A DNA stretch of 64,000 nt from Roseateles_B flavus (GTDB lineage Bacteria > Pseudomonadota > Gammaproteobacteria > Burkholderiales > Burkholderiaceae_C). The DNA lies in the NCBI RefSeq assembly GCF_039872765.1, contig NZ_JBDPZC010000005.1, positions 340,225-404,224 of the forward strand, read 5' to 3'. Position 1 is the stretch's first letter, and every line of letters begins with the position of its first letter. The position numbers were made by a program, and so were the translations under genes. Shown here one piece after another: positions 32,349 through 41,261 of the stretch. The notes below the pieces were generated by a model that was not told where the DNA came from, did not search any database, and worked only from the letters and a program-made list of their open reading frames with translations.

Positions 32349-34940
32349 ATGCTGACTGCCTACCGCCAACACACCGCCGAGCGCGCCGCGCTGGGCATCC
32401 CGCCGCTGCCCCTGGATGCCAAGCAGGTGGCCGAGCTGATCGAGCTGATCAAGAACCCGCCGGCCGGTGAGGAGGCCTTCCTGGTCGACCTGCTGACCCA
32501 CCGCGTGCCCCCGGGCGTGGACGACGCCGCCAAGGTCAAGGCCAGCTTCCTGGCAGCCGTGGCGCACGGTGACATCGCCGTCGGTCTCATTTCCAAGGCC
32601 AAGGCCACCGAGCTGCTGGGCACCATGGTGGGCGGCTACAACGTCAAGCCCCTGATCGACCTGCTGGATGACGCCTCGGTCGCCGAAGTGGCAGCCACCG
32701 GCCTGAAGAAGACCCTGCTGATGTTCGACGCCTTCCATGACGTCGCCGAAAAGGTCAAGGCAGGCAACGCCCACGCCAAGGCCGTGATGCAGAGCTGGGC
32801 TGATGCCGAGTGGTTCACCTCGCGCCCCGAAGTCGCGCAGAAGATCACCGTCACCGTCTTCAAGGTGCCCGGCGAGACCAACACCGACGACCTCTCCCCC
32901 GCCCCCGACGCCTGGAGCCGCCCGGACATCCCGCTGCACTACCTGGCCATGCTGAAGAACACCCGTCCCGACGCGGCCTTCAAGCCCGAGGAAGACGGCA
33001 AGCGCGGCCCCATCCAGTTCATCGAGGACCTGAAGAAGAAGGGCAACCTGGTCGCCTACGTCGGTGACGTGGTCGGCACCGGCTCCTCGCGCAAGTCCGC
33101 CACCAACAGCGTGATCTGGGCCACCGGCGAGGACATCCCCTTCGTGCCCAACAAGCGCTTCGGCGGCGTGACCCTGGGCGGCAAGATCGCCCCCATCTTC
33201 TTCAACACGCAGGAAGACTCGGGCTCCCTGCCCATCGAAGTGGACGTGAGCAAGCTGGAGATGGGTGACGTCATCGACGTGCTGCCCTACGCTGGCCAGA
33301 TCGTGAAGAACGGCGAGGTCATCGAGACCTTCGCGCTCAAGAGCGAAGTGCTGCTGGACGAAGTGCGCGCCGGCGGCCGCATCAACCTGATCATCGGCCG
33401 CAGCCTCACCGGCAAGGCCCGCGAGTTCCTGGGCCTGCCGGCCTCCACCCTGTTCCGCCTGCCCAAGGCCCCGGTGGACAGCGGCAAGGGCTACACCCTG
33501 GCCCAGAAGATGGTCGGCCGCGCCTGCGGCCTGCCCGAAGGCAAGGGCATGCGCCCCGGCACCTACTGCGAACCCAAGATGACCACCGTGGGCTCGCAGG
33601 ACACCACCGGCCCCATGACCCGCGACGAGCTGAAGGACCTGGCCTGCCTGGGCTTCTCGGCCGACCTGGTCATGCAGTCCTTCTGCCACACCGCCGCCTA
33701 CCCCAAGGCGGTGGACGTGAAGATGCACCGCGAGCTGCCCGCCTTCATCAGCAACCGTGGCGGCGTCTCCCTGCGCCCGGGCGACGGCGTGATCCACAGC
33801 TGGCTGAACCGCCTGCTGCTGCCTGACACCGTCGGCACCGGCGGCGACTCCCACACCCGCTTCCCGATCGGCATCTCCTTCCCGGCGGGGTCAGGTCTTG
33901 TCGCCTTCGGCGCCGCCACCGGCGTGATGCCCCTGGACATGCCGGAATCGGTGCTGGTGCGCTTCAAGGGCCAGATGCAGCCCGGCGTCACCCTGCGTGA
34001 CCTGGTGCATGCCATCCCCCTGTACGCCATCAAGGCCGGCCTGCTGACCGTCGAGAAGAAGGGCAAGAAGAACATCTTCTCGGGCCGCATCCTGGAAATC
34101 GAAGGTCTGCCCGACCTGAAGGTGGAACAGGCCTTCGAGCTGTCCGACGCCTCGGCCGAGCGCTCCGCCGCCGGCTGCACGATCAAGCTGAATCCGGCAC
34201 CGATCAAGGAGTACCTGACCTCCAACATCGTCCTGATGAAGAACATGATCGCCGACGGCTACGAGGACAAGCGCACCCTGGAGCGCCGCATCAAGGCCGT
34301 GGAAGCCTGGCTGGCCAAGCCCGACCTGCTGGAGGCCGATGCCGACGCCGAGTACGCCGCCGTGATCGAGATCGACCTGGCCGACATCAAGGAACCCATC
34401 GTCTGCTGCCCCAACGACCCGGACGACGCCAAGTTCATGTCCGAAGTCGCCGGCACCAAGATCGACGAAGCCTTCATCGGCTCCTGCATGACCAACATCG
34501 GCCACTTCCGTGCGGCCGCCAAGGTCCTGGGCGGTGCCCGTGACATCCCGGTCAAGCTGTGGGTCGCCCCGCCGACCAAGATGGACCAGAACGAGCTGAT
34601 CAAGGAAGGCCACTACGCCACCTTCGGCACGGCCGGTGCCCGCACCGAAATGCCGGGCTGCTCGCTGTGCATGGGCAACCAGGCCCAGGTGCGCGAGGGC
34701 GCTACGGTGATGTCCACCTCGACCCGCAACTTCCCCAACCGTCTGGGCAAGAACACCAATGTGTTCCTGGGTTCGGCCGAGCTGGCCGCCGTGTGCTCCA
34801 AGCTGGGCCGCATCCCGACCGTGGCCGAGTACCACGAGGCCGTGGGCATCGTGAACAAGGACGCCAGCAGCATCTACAAGTACCTGAACTTCGACCAGAT
34901 CGAGGAGTACGCCGACACCGCCAAGGGCGTGAACGTCTGA
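32349..34940 (+). CDS. acnB: Aconitate hydratase B
   Basis: The 863-residue enzyme has AcnB domain order: an N-terminal HEAT-like region (LTAYRQHTAERAALGIPPLPL), the swivel domain, then the catalytic core. Iron-sulfur ligands are in SCMTNIGHFRAA and CSLCMGNQAQV. It interconverts citrate and isocitrate. Within the conserved FPAGSGLVAFGAATG segment, the residues Gly-Ser-Gly-Leu are encoded GGG TCA GGT CTT, codons otherwise scarce in this GC-rich gene, because a dispersed-motif copy lies there (33887-33900). Confidence 0.97.
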   Translation: MLTAYRQHTAERAALGIPPLPLDAKQVAELIELIKNPPAGEEAFLVDLLTHRVPPGVDDAAKVKASFLAAVAHGDIAVGLISKAKATELLGTMVGGYNVKPLIDLLDDASVAEVAATGLKKTLLMFDAFHDVAEKVKAGNAHAKAVMQSWADAEWFTSRPEVAQKITVTVFKVPGETNTDDLSPAPDAWSRPDIPLHYLAMLKNTRPDAAFKPEEDGKRGPIQFIEDLKKKGNLVAYVGDVVGTGSSRKSATNSVIWATGEDIPFVPNKRFGGVTLGGKIAPIFFNTQEDSGSLPIEVDVSKLEMGDVIDVLPYAGQIVKNGEVIETFALKSEVLLDEVRAGGRINLIIGRSLTGKAREFLGLPASTLFRLPKAPVDSGKGYTLAQKMVGRACGLPEGKGMRPGTYCEPKMTTVGSQDTTGPMTRDELKDLACLGFSADLVMQSFCHTAAYPKAVDVKMHRELPAFISNRGGVSLRPGDGVIHSWLNRLLLPDTVGTGGDSHTRFPIGISFPAGSGLVAFGAATGVMPLDMPESVLVRFKGQMQPGVTLRDLVHAIPLYAIKAGLLTVEKKGKKNIFSGRILEIEGLPDLKVEQAFELSDASAERSAAGCTIKLNPAPIKEYLTSNIVLMKNMIADGYEDKRTLERRIKAVEAWLAKPDLLEADADAEYAAVIEIDLADIKEPIVCCPNDPDDAKFMSEVAGTKIDEAFIGSCMTNIGHFRAAAKVLGGARDIPVKLWVAPPTKMDQNELIKEGHYATFGTAGARTEMPGCSLCMGNQAQVREGATVMSTSTRNFPNRLGKNTNVFLGSAELAAVCSKLGRIPTVAEYHEAVGIVNKDASSIYKYLNFDQIEEYADTAKGVNV
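33887..33900 (+). repeat. Dispersed motif copy 6 (inside acnB)
   Basis: GGGGTCAGGTCTTG is translated in frame as Gly-Ser-Gly-Leu at a position conserved in AcnB proteins. The protein is unchanged while the codons are rare ones. Confidence 0.75.
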
Positions 34941-34983
34941 GGCTGCTGAGGCCCGGCCGCTGACAGGCGGCCGATGCCCGGAC

Positions 34984-35025
34984 AACACCCTGGCCTGCCT
35001 GCCGGCAGCCAGGGTGTTCTTCTTT
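34984..35025 (+). terminator. Rho-independent terminator of acnB
   Basis: AACACCCTGGC and GCCAGGGTGTT pair perfectly over 11 bases around a 13-base loop, followed by CTTCTTT. It lies 44 bases after the acnB stop. Confidence 0.85.
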
Positions 35026-35450
35026 GTGCGCTGCCGCGATGCGCGCGATGCGCATCTGCGGCCGTCATCCGCCGGGAGCGGCCGCGTTGGCGCATGTCCT
35101 GCAATGGGCCCGGGCCAACGTTGCGGACGCTTCCAGGCGGGATCCCGGCTCCGAGGCTCGCCGCAGCGCTCGGGGCCGTCCTGGGGACGGGTGCTGATCA
35201 CCTCGCTGCCCTGGCTGATGCGAGGCCAATGAGCCGGCACTGAACCGGCGCTGAAGCGCCCCAGCGCCACAGCCGTACCCAGGAGGGCTTCTTTGCCACA
35301 TTCCTGATGGAAGCCCCGAACTCCATCGGTGTTTTCCTGCTGACTGTCATCAGTCATTTGCGACACTCTGTCGACTGTCTTCATCCGCCCATTGCCTTCT
35401 GCCAGGAGAAGGCTTGGACGGCCTTGTTCCCGGTCCCAACTTCCGCCCCG
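35026..35450. other. Intergenic leader before the giant signalling gene
   Basis: These 425 bases contain no supported gene. An in-frame ATG for the downstream gene exists at 35307, but its 48 extra residues look like non-coding leader. The stretch 35330-35400 is less GC-rich and probably contains the promoter. I saw no clear -35/-10 pair. Confidence 0.5.
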
Positions 35451-38400
35451 ATGCTCATTGCCGGCTACCGCCAGACCGACGTCATCTACGCCAATGCAGA
35501 CACCGTGGTGGCTGCCGCCGTGGCGCCGGACGGCGAACGCGTCGTTCTCAAGTACTCCGACAGCGAGCAGCCAGCGCCCGAGTTGCTGGCGCGTTGGCGG
35601 CATGAGTTCCAGACCCTTCAATCGATTGACTCCGAGTGGGTGATCAAGGCCCATGCCCTGCACCAGGATGGGCGCAAGCTGGTGCTGGCCATGGAAGCCT
35701 TCGCCAACAGCAGCCTGGCGCAGCTGATCGAAGGCCAGCACCTGGACCTGAGCGAGAAGCTGGGCCTGGCCGTGCAGCTGTGCCGCGCGCTGAGCGACGT
35801 GCACGCCCACCGGCTCATCCACGGCGACATCGCCCCCAAGAACGTGCTGGTGGACCTGCGCCAGATGCGGCTCAAGCTCTGTGATTTCGCCCTGTCCTCG
35901 CCGCTGGATCGCGAAGAAGCCCTGCCCGGGCCCGGCCTGCGCGGCACCCTGGACTACATCTCCCCCGAGCAGACCGGCCGCACCAGCCTGGAGGTGGACT
36001 ACCGCAGCGACTTCTATTCCCTGGGCATCACCCTCTACGAGCTCTTCGCGGGCCGCCGCCCCTTCCAGCTGAGCGACCCCATGGCCCTGCTGCACGCCCA
36101 GCTGGCCCTGATGCCCACGCCCCTGCACCAGCTGGACAGCAGCATTCCCGAGCCCCTGTCCCTGCTGGTGCAGAAGCTGCTCGCCAAGTACCCGGACGAG
36201 CGCTACCAGAGCAGCTACGGCCTGCTGCAGGACCTCGAGCGCTGCACCCGCGAGTGGGCGGACCACCGCCATCTCCAGGCCTTCGAGCTGGGCCGCCATG
36301 ACACGCCCGAGCGCTTCTGCATCGCCCAGAAGCTGTATGGCCGCGAAGCCGAGGCCGCCTCCATGCTGGCCGCCTTCGAGCGCGCCAGTGCGGGCCGCGC
36401 CGAGCTGCTGCTGGTCAGCGGCGCGTCGGGCATCGGCAAGACTGCGCTGGTGGCCGAGCTGCACCGGCCCGTCCTGGCCCGCCGGGGCTACTTCCTGCGC
36501 GGCAAGTGCGACCAATACCGCCGCAACGAGCCCTATGCGGCGCTGTGCCAGGCCTTCCAGCCCTTTGTCGAGCTGCTGGCCTCCGAAGGCGTGGACCGCC
36601 GCGGCTACTGGGGCGAGACCCTGCGCCAGGCCCTGGGCGACACCGCTGGCTCCGTCGCCGCCCTGCTGCCTCAGCTGAGCCTGCTGATCGGCGAGATCCC
36701 GCCCCTGCCCGCCCTGCCCGCCGCCGAGAACGAGCAGCGCTTCCACTTCGCCTTCGCCGCCTTCACGCGGGCCCTGGCCAGCAGCGCCCATCCCCTGGCC
36801 CTGTTCCTGGATGACCTGCAGTGGGTGGACGGCCCCAGCCTGCGACTGCTGCAGCACCTGCTGTCCGACCAGGAAGGCCACTGCTGCCTGCTGGTGGTGG
36901 GCGCCTACCGCGACCAGGAGGTGGAGGAAGGCCATCCCCTGCCGCAGATGCTGATGAGCCTGCGGCAGGCCGGCCACGCCAGCCCCGGCCGCCTGCACCT
37001 GGACCACCTGCAGCCCGAGCACGTCTCGCAGCTGATCGCCGACAGCCTGCACAGCACCGCCGCCGAGATCGCGCCCCTGGCCAGCCTGTGCCTGGAGAAG
37101 ACCCGCGGCAACCCCTTCTTCCTCAACCAGTTCCTGCGCCGGCTCCATGCGCTGGGCGACCTGCACTACGAGCGCCGCAGCGGCCGCTGGGCCTGGGACA
37201 TCGCCCGCATCCGCCAGCGCGACATGACGGACAACGTCGTGACCCTCATGCTGGACGGCATGCGGGTGCTGCCGCCCCTCACCCAGCACCTGCTGGCCAG
37301 CGCGGCCCACCTGGGCGAGAGCTTCTCGCTCAGCGAGCTGATGGCCGTCAGCGAGCTCGATGGCGAGTCCTGCGCCCGCGCGCTGTGGCCGGCCCTGCAG
37401 GCCAGCCTGGTGCTGCCCCTGGACGAGGGCTACAAGTTCACCGGCACGCCCACCCTGCTGGCCGAGGCGCGCTACCGCTTCCTGCATGACCGCGTGCAGC
37501 AGGCCGCGCATGACCTGACCCCGCCGCACGAGCAGGCGGCCCTGCAACTGCGCTGCGGCCGCCGCCTGCTGGCCGACAGCGACGAAGCGCAGCGCGAGCA
37601 GCGCCTCTTCAGCATCCTGGCCTGCCTCAATGCGGGGCGCGGCCTGATCCATGACCCCGCCGAGCTCGCCGTGCTGCGCGGGCTCAACCTGCGCGCCGGG
37701 CTGCGCGCCAAGGCCGCCTCGGCCCATGCCACCGCGGTGGATTTCCTGCGTCACGCCCACGCGCTGCTGCCCGACGACGCCTGGCAGCAGGATCCCGACG
37801 GCACGCTGGGCCTCTACAAGGAGCTGGCCGAGGCCGAGTACCTCGCCGGCAACTTCCAGGCCGCCGAGCTGCTGTATCCGCGCGCCCAGGCGGCGTGCCC
37901 CAGCGCCGAGGGCCGTGTGGAGCTGGGCCTGGTGCAGGCGGCGCAGTACCACACCCAGGGGCGCTTCGCCGATGCCGTCGGCGTCCTGCTGCAAGGCCTG
38001 GCCGAGATCGGCCGCCCCTTCCCTGCCACCGAGGAAGAGGCCCAGGCCCGCTTCCCGGCCGAGTTCGCCAGCACCGAGCAGCTGCTGGCCGAGCAGGGCG
38101 AGGACACCATCCTTCGGGCCCCCGAGATGCAGGACCGTCAGGCCCTGCTGGAGATGCGCCTGGGCATGGCCCTGGCCTACTCGGCCTACCAGGTCGGCCG
38201 CTTTGCCGCCTTCGTGCTCAACGCCTGCCGCATGATGAGCACCACGCTGCGGCACGGTCAGTGCGATCTCAGCTGCGTGGCCTATGTCGCGCACATGACC
38301 TCGCGCTCGGTGATGCAGCGACCCTATCCCGAGTGCTATGCCCTGGGCCACCTGGCCCGCCAGCTGGCCGAACAGCGGGACGCCGTCTATTTCCGCATCA

Positions 38401-40475
38401 CCGTCTACCAGTACTTCAGCGCCTTCTACCAGCATTGGTGCGAGCCCCTGGCCCCGGCCATCACCCAGGTCGAGCTGGGCTGGGAGCTGGGCCAGAGCGG
38501 CGTCAATCCCGTTGCGGCGGGCTACTGCGCCCTGCTCAGCGCCGTCAACCACTTCGCCCTGGGCACGTCGCTGGAGAGCCTGGAGCTCGCCTGCGAGCGT
38601 GGCCTCAAGTTCCTGCACAAGACTCGCCAGCCCGCCACCGAGGCCATGCTGCGCCACGGCGTGCTGCAGCCGCTGCTGGCCCTGATGGGACGCACCGAAG
38701 CGCCGCTGAGCTTCGACACCCACAGCTGCCGCAGCAGCGAACTCCTGCAGGCCGAGCCGCTGCGGCCCAGCATTCCCCTGGCCTTGATGGTGGCCGCGCG
38801 GCTGCGCCACAGTTTCCTGCTGGACGACGCCAACGGCTGGCGCCAGGCCCTGCCCCTGCTGCCCATGGTGGCCCTGTGCCTGCCGGACAGCCCCTCCATG
38901 GTCGAGGCCAGCTTCTACTCGGCCCTGGGCCATCTGCGCGAGGGCTTTGCGGAGCAGGAGCAGCCCGTTGAGGTCGCGCGCCAGCTGCTGGCCCGCTTCG
39001 AGACCTGGGCCGCGCATGGCGAAAGCAACTTCGGGCACAAGCAGCTGATGCTCGCGGCCGAGCTGGCTCGCGTGGAGGGCGACAGCAAGCGTGCCATGGA
39101 CTGCTACGCCCGCGCCATCGAACAGGCCCAGGCCAGCGGCTTCACGCCCTGCGCCGCCCTGGCCAATGAGCTCTATGCCCGCTTCTGGGCCGAGCAGAAC
39201 CAGCAGCAGCTGGCACGCAACTTCATCCGCGAGGCCCACTACCACTACCGCCGCTGGGGCGCCGCAGTCAAGTGCCGGCAGCTCGAGACGGGCTGGCCCG
39301 GCGTGGCCTTCTCCAACGCGCGGGGATCGCAGAGCAGCCAGAGCCGCAGCAGCCCCTACCAGCGGGACTCCCTGGACCAGATCAGCCGCCTGGACCTGCA
39401 CTCCCTCCTCAAGGCCAACCAGCTGCTGACCCAGGAGATCCAGCTCGACGCCCTGCTGCCGCAGATGCTGGGGGTGCTGCTGGAGAACGCCGGCGCCGAG
39501 CGGGGCGCCATCGTGCTGGACGACGACGGCCAGCTCGTGGTGGAGGTCATTGGCGGCCTGGATGAGCACCACCGCATGGATTCCAGCCGCATCGGCCGCC
39601 CGCTGGACGAGCTGAACAAGGGCCCGGAGGCCTTGCTGCCCAGCAGCCTGATCGAGTACACCAAGCTGAGCCGCCGCACGCAGCTGCTGAACCGCCCGGC
39701 CGAGGACGAGCGCTTCGCACAAAGCCGCTACCTGCGCCAGCAGCAGCCCAAGTCCGTGCTGAGCCTGCCCGTGATCAACCAGGGCAAGCTGGTTGCCGTG
39801 ATCTACCTGGAGAACCGCCAGCTCGAGAACGCCTTCACCCCGCGCCACCAGCAGACCCTGGAGCTGCTGAGCTCCCAGGCCGCCATCTCCCTGGCCAATG
39901 CGCGGCTCTATGAACAGCTGGAAGAGAAGGTGGAGCGCCGTACCCAGGAGCTGCGCCAGATGAGCATGCGCGACGGCCTCACCGGCATCGCCAACCGCCG
40001 CGCCTTCGACGAGCGCCTGGCCATCGAATGGCGGCGCAGCCTGCGCCATGGCACGCCGCTGTCCCTGCTGATGCTGGACATCGACCACTTCAAGCAGTTC
40101 AACGACCACTACGGCCACCTCGAGGGCGACCGCTGCATCAAGACCGTCGCCCAGCTGCTGCAGGGCGTGGCCAGCCGCGGCAGCGACCTGGTGGCGCGCT
40201 ACGGCGGCGAGGAGTTCGCGCTGCTGCTGCCGGACACCGACGGCGCCGCCGCCGAGCGCCTGGCCCAGGCCTGCCTGGAGGCCATCGAGGCCCTGGCCAT
40301 CCCGCATGCCAAGTCCGCCGCGGCCCCGCATGTGAGCCTGAGCCTGGGCTGCAGCACCCTGCAGGCCAGCGAGGCCAGCACGCCCGAGATGCTGCTGAGC
40401 CACGCCGACCAGGCCCTGTACCGCGCCAAGCGGGCCGGGCGCCGGCGCTGGACGCGCCTGGACGCGCAGGTCTGA
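35451..40475 (+). CDS. Giant signalling protein: Ser/Thr kinase, AAA ATPase, TPR-like, GAF, GGDEF
   Basis: This is a protein of about 1674 residues. An N-terminal Hanks-type kinase (about 1-275) has VVLKY as the likely ATP lysine, HGDIAPKNVLVD as catalytic loop (HGD for HRD), and DFALSS in place of DFG. Next is an AAA/NACHT-like ATPase with Walker A SGASGIGKT near 322 and Walker B LALFLDDLQWVD. A long helical TPR-like region follows (about 650-1300), then a GAF domain from about 1313 and a GGDEF domain with GGEEF at about 1584 and an RGSD inhibitory site. Similar kinase-AAA-GAF proteins usually end in a histidine kinase; here the output is a diguanylate cyclase. ATG 35451 is chosen from homology of the N terminus; 35307 is the alternative. 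Confidence 0.88.
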   Translation: MLIAGYRQTDVIYANADTVVAAAVAPDGERVVLKYSDSEQPAPELLARWRHEFQTLQSIDSEWVIKAHALHQDGRKLVLAMEAFANSSLAQLIEGQHLDLSEKLGLAVQLCRALSDVHAHRLIHGDIAPKNVLVDLRQMRLKLCDFALSSPLDREEALPGPGLRGTLDYISPEQTGRTSLEVDYRSDFYSLGITLYELFAGRRPFQLSDPMALLHAQLALMPTPLHQLDSSIPEPLSLLVQKLLAKYPDERYQSSYGLLQDLERCTREWADHRHLQAFELGRHDTPERFCIAQKLYGREAEAASMLAAFERASAGRAELLLVSGASGIGKTALVAELHRPVLARRGYFLRGKCDQYRRNEPYAALCQAFQPFVELLASEGVDRRGYWGETLRQALGDTAGSVAALLPQLSLLIGEIPPLPALPAAENEQRFHFAFAAFTRALASSAHPLALFLDDLQWVDGPSLRLLQHLLSDQEGHCCLLVVGAYRDQEVEEGHPLPQMLMSLRQAGHASPGRLHLDHLQPEHVSQLIADSLHSTAAEIAPLASLCLEKTRGNPFFLNQFLRRLHALGDLHYERRSGRWAWDIARIRQRDMTDNVVTLMLDGMRVLPPLTQHLLASAAHLGESFSLSELMAVSELDGESCARALWPALQASLVLPLDEGYKFTGTPTLLAEARYRFLHDRVQQAAHDLTPPHEQAALQLRCGRRLLADSDEAQREQRLFSILACLNAGRGLIHDPAELAVLRGLNLRAGLRAKAASAHATAVDFLRHAHALLPDDAWQQDPDGTLGLYKELAEAEYLAGNFQAAELLYPRAQAACPSAEGRVELGLVQAAQYHTQGRFADAVGVLLQGLAEIGRPFPATEEEAQARFPAEFASTEQLLAEQGEDTILRAPEMQDRQALLEMRLGMALAYSAYQVGRFAAFVLNACRMMSTTLRHGQCDLSCVAYVAHMTSRSVMQRPYPECYALGHLARQLAEQRDAVYFRITVYQYFSAFYQHWCEPLAPAITQVELGWELGQSGVNPVAAGYCALLSAVNHFALGTSLESLELACERGLKFLHKTRQPATEAMLRHGVLQPLLALMGRTEAPLSFDTHSCRSSELLQAEPLRPSIPLALMVAARLRHSFLLDDANGWRQALPLLPMVALCLPDSPSMVEASFYSALGHLREGFAEQEQPVEVARQLLARFETWAAHGESNFGHKQLMLAAELARVEGDSKRAMDCYARAIEQAQASGFTPCAALANELYARFWAEQNQQQLARNFIREAHYHYRRWGAAVKCRQLETGWPGVAFSNARGSQSSQSRSSPYQRDSLDQISRLDLHSLLKANQLLTQEIQLDALLPQMLGVLLENAGAERGAIVLDDDGQLVVEVIGGLDEHHRMDSSRIGRPLDELNKGPEALLPSSLIEYTKLSRRTQLLNRPAEDERFAQSRYLRQQQPKSVLSLPVINQGKLVAVIYLENRQLENAFTPRHQQTLELLSSQAAISLANARLYEQLEEKVERRTQELRQMSMRDGLTGIANRRAFDERLAIEWRRSLRHGTPLSLLMLDIDHFKQFNDHYGHLEGDRCIKTVAQLLQGVASRGSDLVARYGGEEFALLLPDTDGAAAERLAQACLEAIEALAIPHAKSAAAPHVSLSLGCSTLQASEASTPEMLLSHADQALYRAKRAGRRRWTRLDAQV

Positions 40476-40530
40476 GCCCCGCCGGACCGGCCCCGCACGG
40501 GCCTGGCCGGGCATGGCCGCCCGGGCTCAA

Positions 40531-40546
40531 GGCAAGACCTGACCCC
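40531..40546 (-). repeat. Dispersed motif copy 7 (full length, intergenic)
   Basis: The plus strand reads GGCAAGACCTGACCCC. It is inverted relative to copy 8, which lies 61 bases downstream. Confidence 0.78.
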
Positions 40547-40607
40547 GCAGCGCCGCAGAGACTGCGGCCGCTGACAGGGCAAGGGTCACAGGACAAGCAC
40601 AGGGCAA

Positions 40608-40620
40608 GGGTCAGGTCTTG
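40608..40620 (+). repeat. Dispersed motif copy 8 (intergenic)
   Basis: GGGTCAGGTCTTG, followed by AGCCC, is the inverted partner of the copy at 40531. Confidence 0.75.
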
Positions 40621-40655
40621 AGCCCAGTCTCGTGCCCCGCGGCGAAAAGGCAGGC

Positions 40656-41195
40656 TCAGCGCGCCAGGGCGGTCTTGAGCGCGTCCAGCAGCTGCTTCAC
40701 CAGGCCCTGGATGCGCTCGTCCACCAGCTCGTTCTGCTCGTCGAAGAGGCCGGCGGTGAAGGCGCTGCAGAAGACCTCGGGCTTGTTCAGCACCCGCAGG
40801 TCCAGGGCCACGGCCACCTGGCGCAGGTGGTACTGGGCGCGCGAGGTGCCCATGCCGCCGCCGGCGCCCATCAGGGCCACGGTCTTGCCGGCGAGCAGGT
40901 GGTTGTCCTTCTCGCGTGAGGCCCAGTCCAGCGCGTTCTTGAGCACCGGGGCGATGGAGTAGTTGTACTCCGGGCAGGCCAGCAGCAGGCCGTCTGCCTG
41001 GCGCAGCTGCTCGAAGAAGCGGGCCACGGGCGGGGGCGGTGCGGGGTGGTCCGCGTTGTAGAAGGGGAACTCGCTGAGGTCCGCCATCTCCAGCTGCAGG
41101 CCCTCGGGGGCGTTGCGCAGGGCATAGCGGGCCAGGGCCGTGTTGCGGGAGGCCGCGCGCAGGCTGCCGCTGAGGACCAGGATCTTCTTTGCCAT
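40656..41195 (-). CDS. NADPH-dependent FMN reductase (flavodoxin fold)
   Basis: The 179-residue protein has the flavodoxin-fold FMN reductase motifs GSLRAASRNTALARYA for the FMN phosphate and LACPEYNYSIAPVLKNALDW. A GAGGGMGTSRAQYHLR segment follows near the dimer interface. Such proteins reduce flavins, quinones or azo compounds using NAD(P)H. ATG 41195 is preferred because AAGGAG lies eight bases before it; GTG 41204 and ATG 41201 are alternatives. It is on the same strand as the lipoxygenase, 66 bases downstream, and could be co-transcribed with it. Confidence 0.9.
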   Translation of the reverse strand: MAKKILVLSGSLRAASRNTALARYALRNAPEGLQLEMADLSEFPFYNADHPAPPPPVARFFEQLRQADGLLLACPEYNYSIAPVLKNALDWASREKDNHLLAGKTVALMGAGGGMGTSRAQYHLRQVAVALDLRVLNKPEVFCSAFTAGLFDEQNELVDERIQGLVKQLLDALKTALAR

Positions 41196-41261
41196 CGTCA
41201 TCACTCCTTGCCAGCCCTGCGGCAGCGGAGCCCCTGCCCCGCGCCGCCTGGCTGCCGTCGA

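Larger units (their letters stand above)
40476..40655. other. Intergenic region with two inverted dispersed-motif copies
   Basis: The region separates the giant signalling gene from the convergent FMN reductase gene. It holds one motif on each strand (40531-40546 and 40608-40620), so the two could pair as a large imperfect stem of about 60-base loop. Between them lie repeated AGGGCAAGGGTCA-type words. The layout recalls REP/BIME elements. No coding potential is seen. Confidence 0.6.

Noticed and set aside
37511..37526. GACCTGACCCCGCC inside the giant signalling gene as a ninth copy of the dispersed word
   Set aside because: It lacks the conserved GCAA(G) end, and its codons (His-Asp-Leu-Thr-Pro) are ordinary for this gene, so a chance match is likely.
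33891..40514. A 2207-residue open frame on the minus strand
   Set aside because: It is antisense to the giant kinase-AAA-GAF-GGDEF gene and acnB. The peptide is a Gln/Leu/Gly/Ala-rich composition typical of the antisense of GC-rich coding DNA and has no domain.
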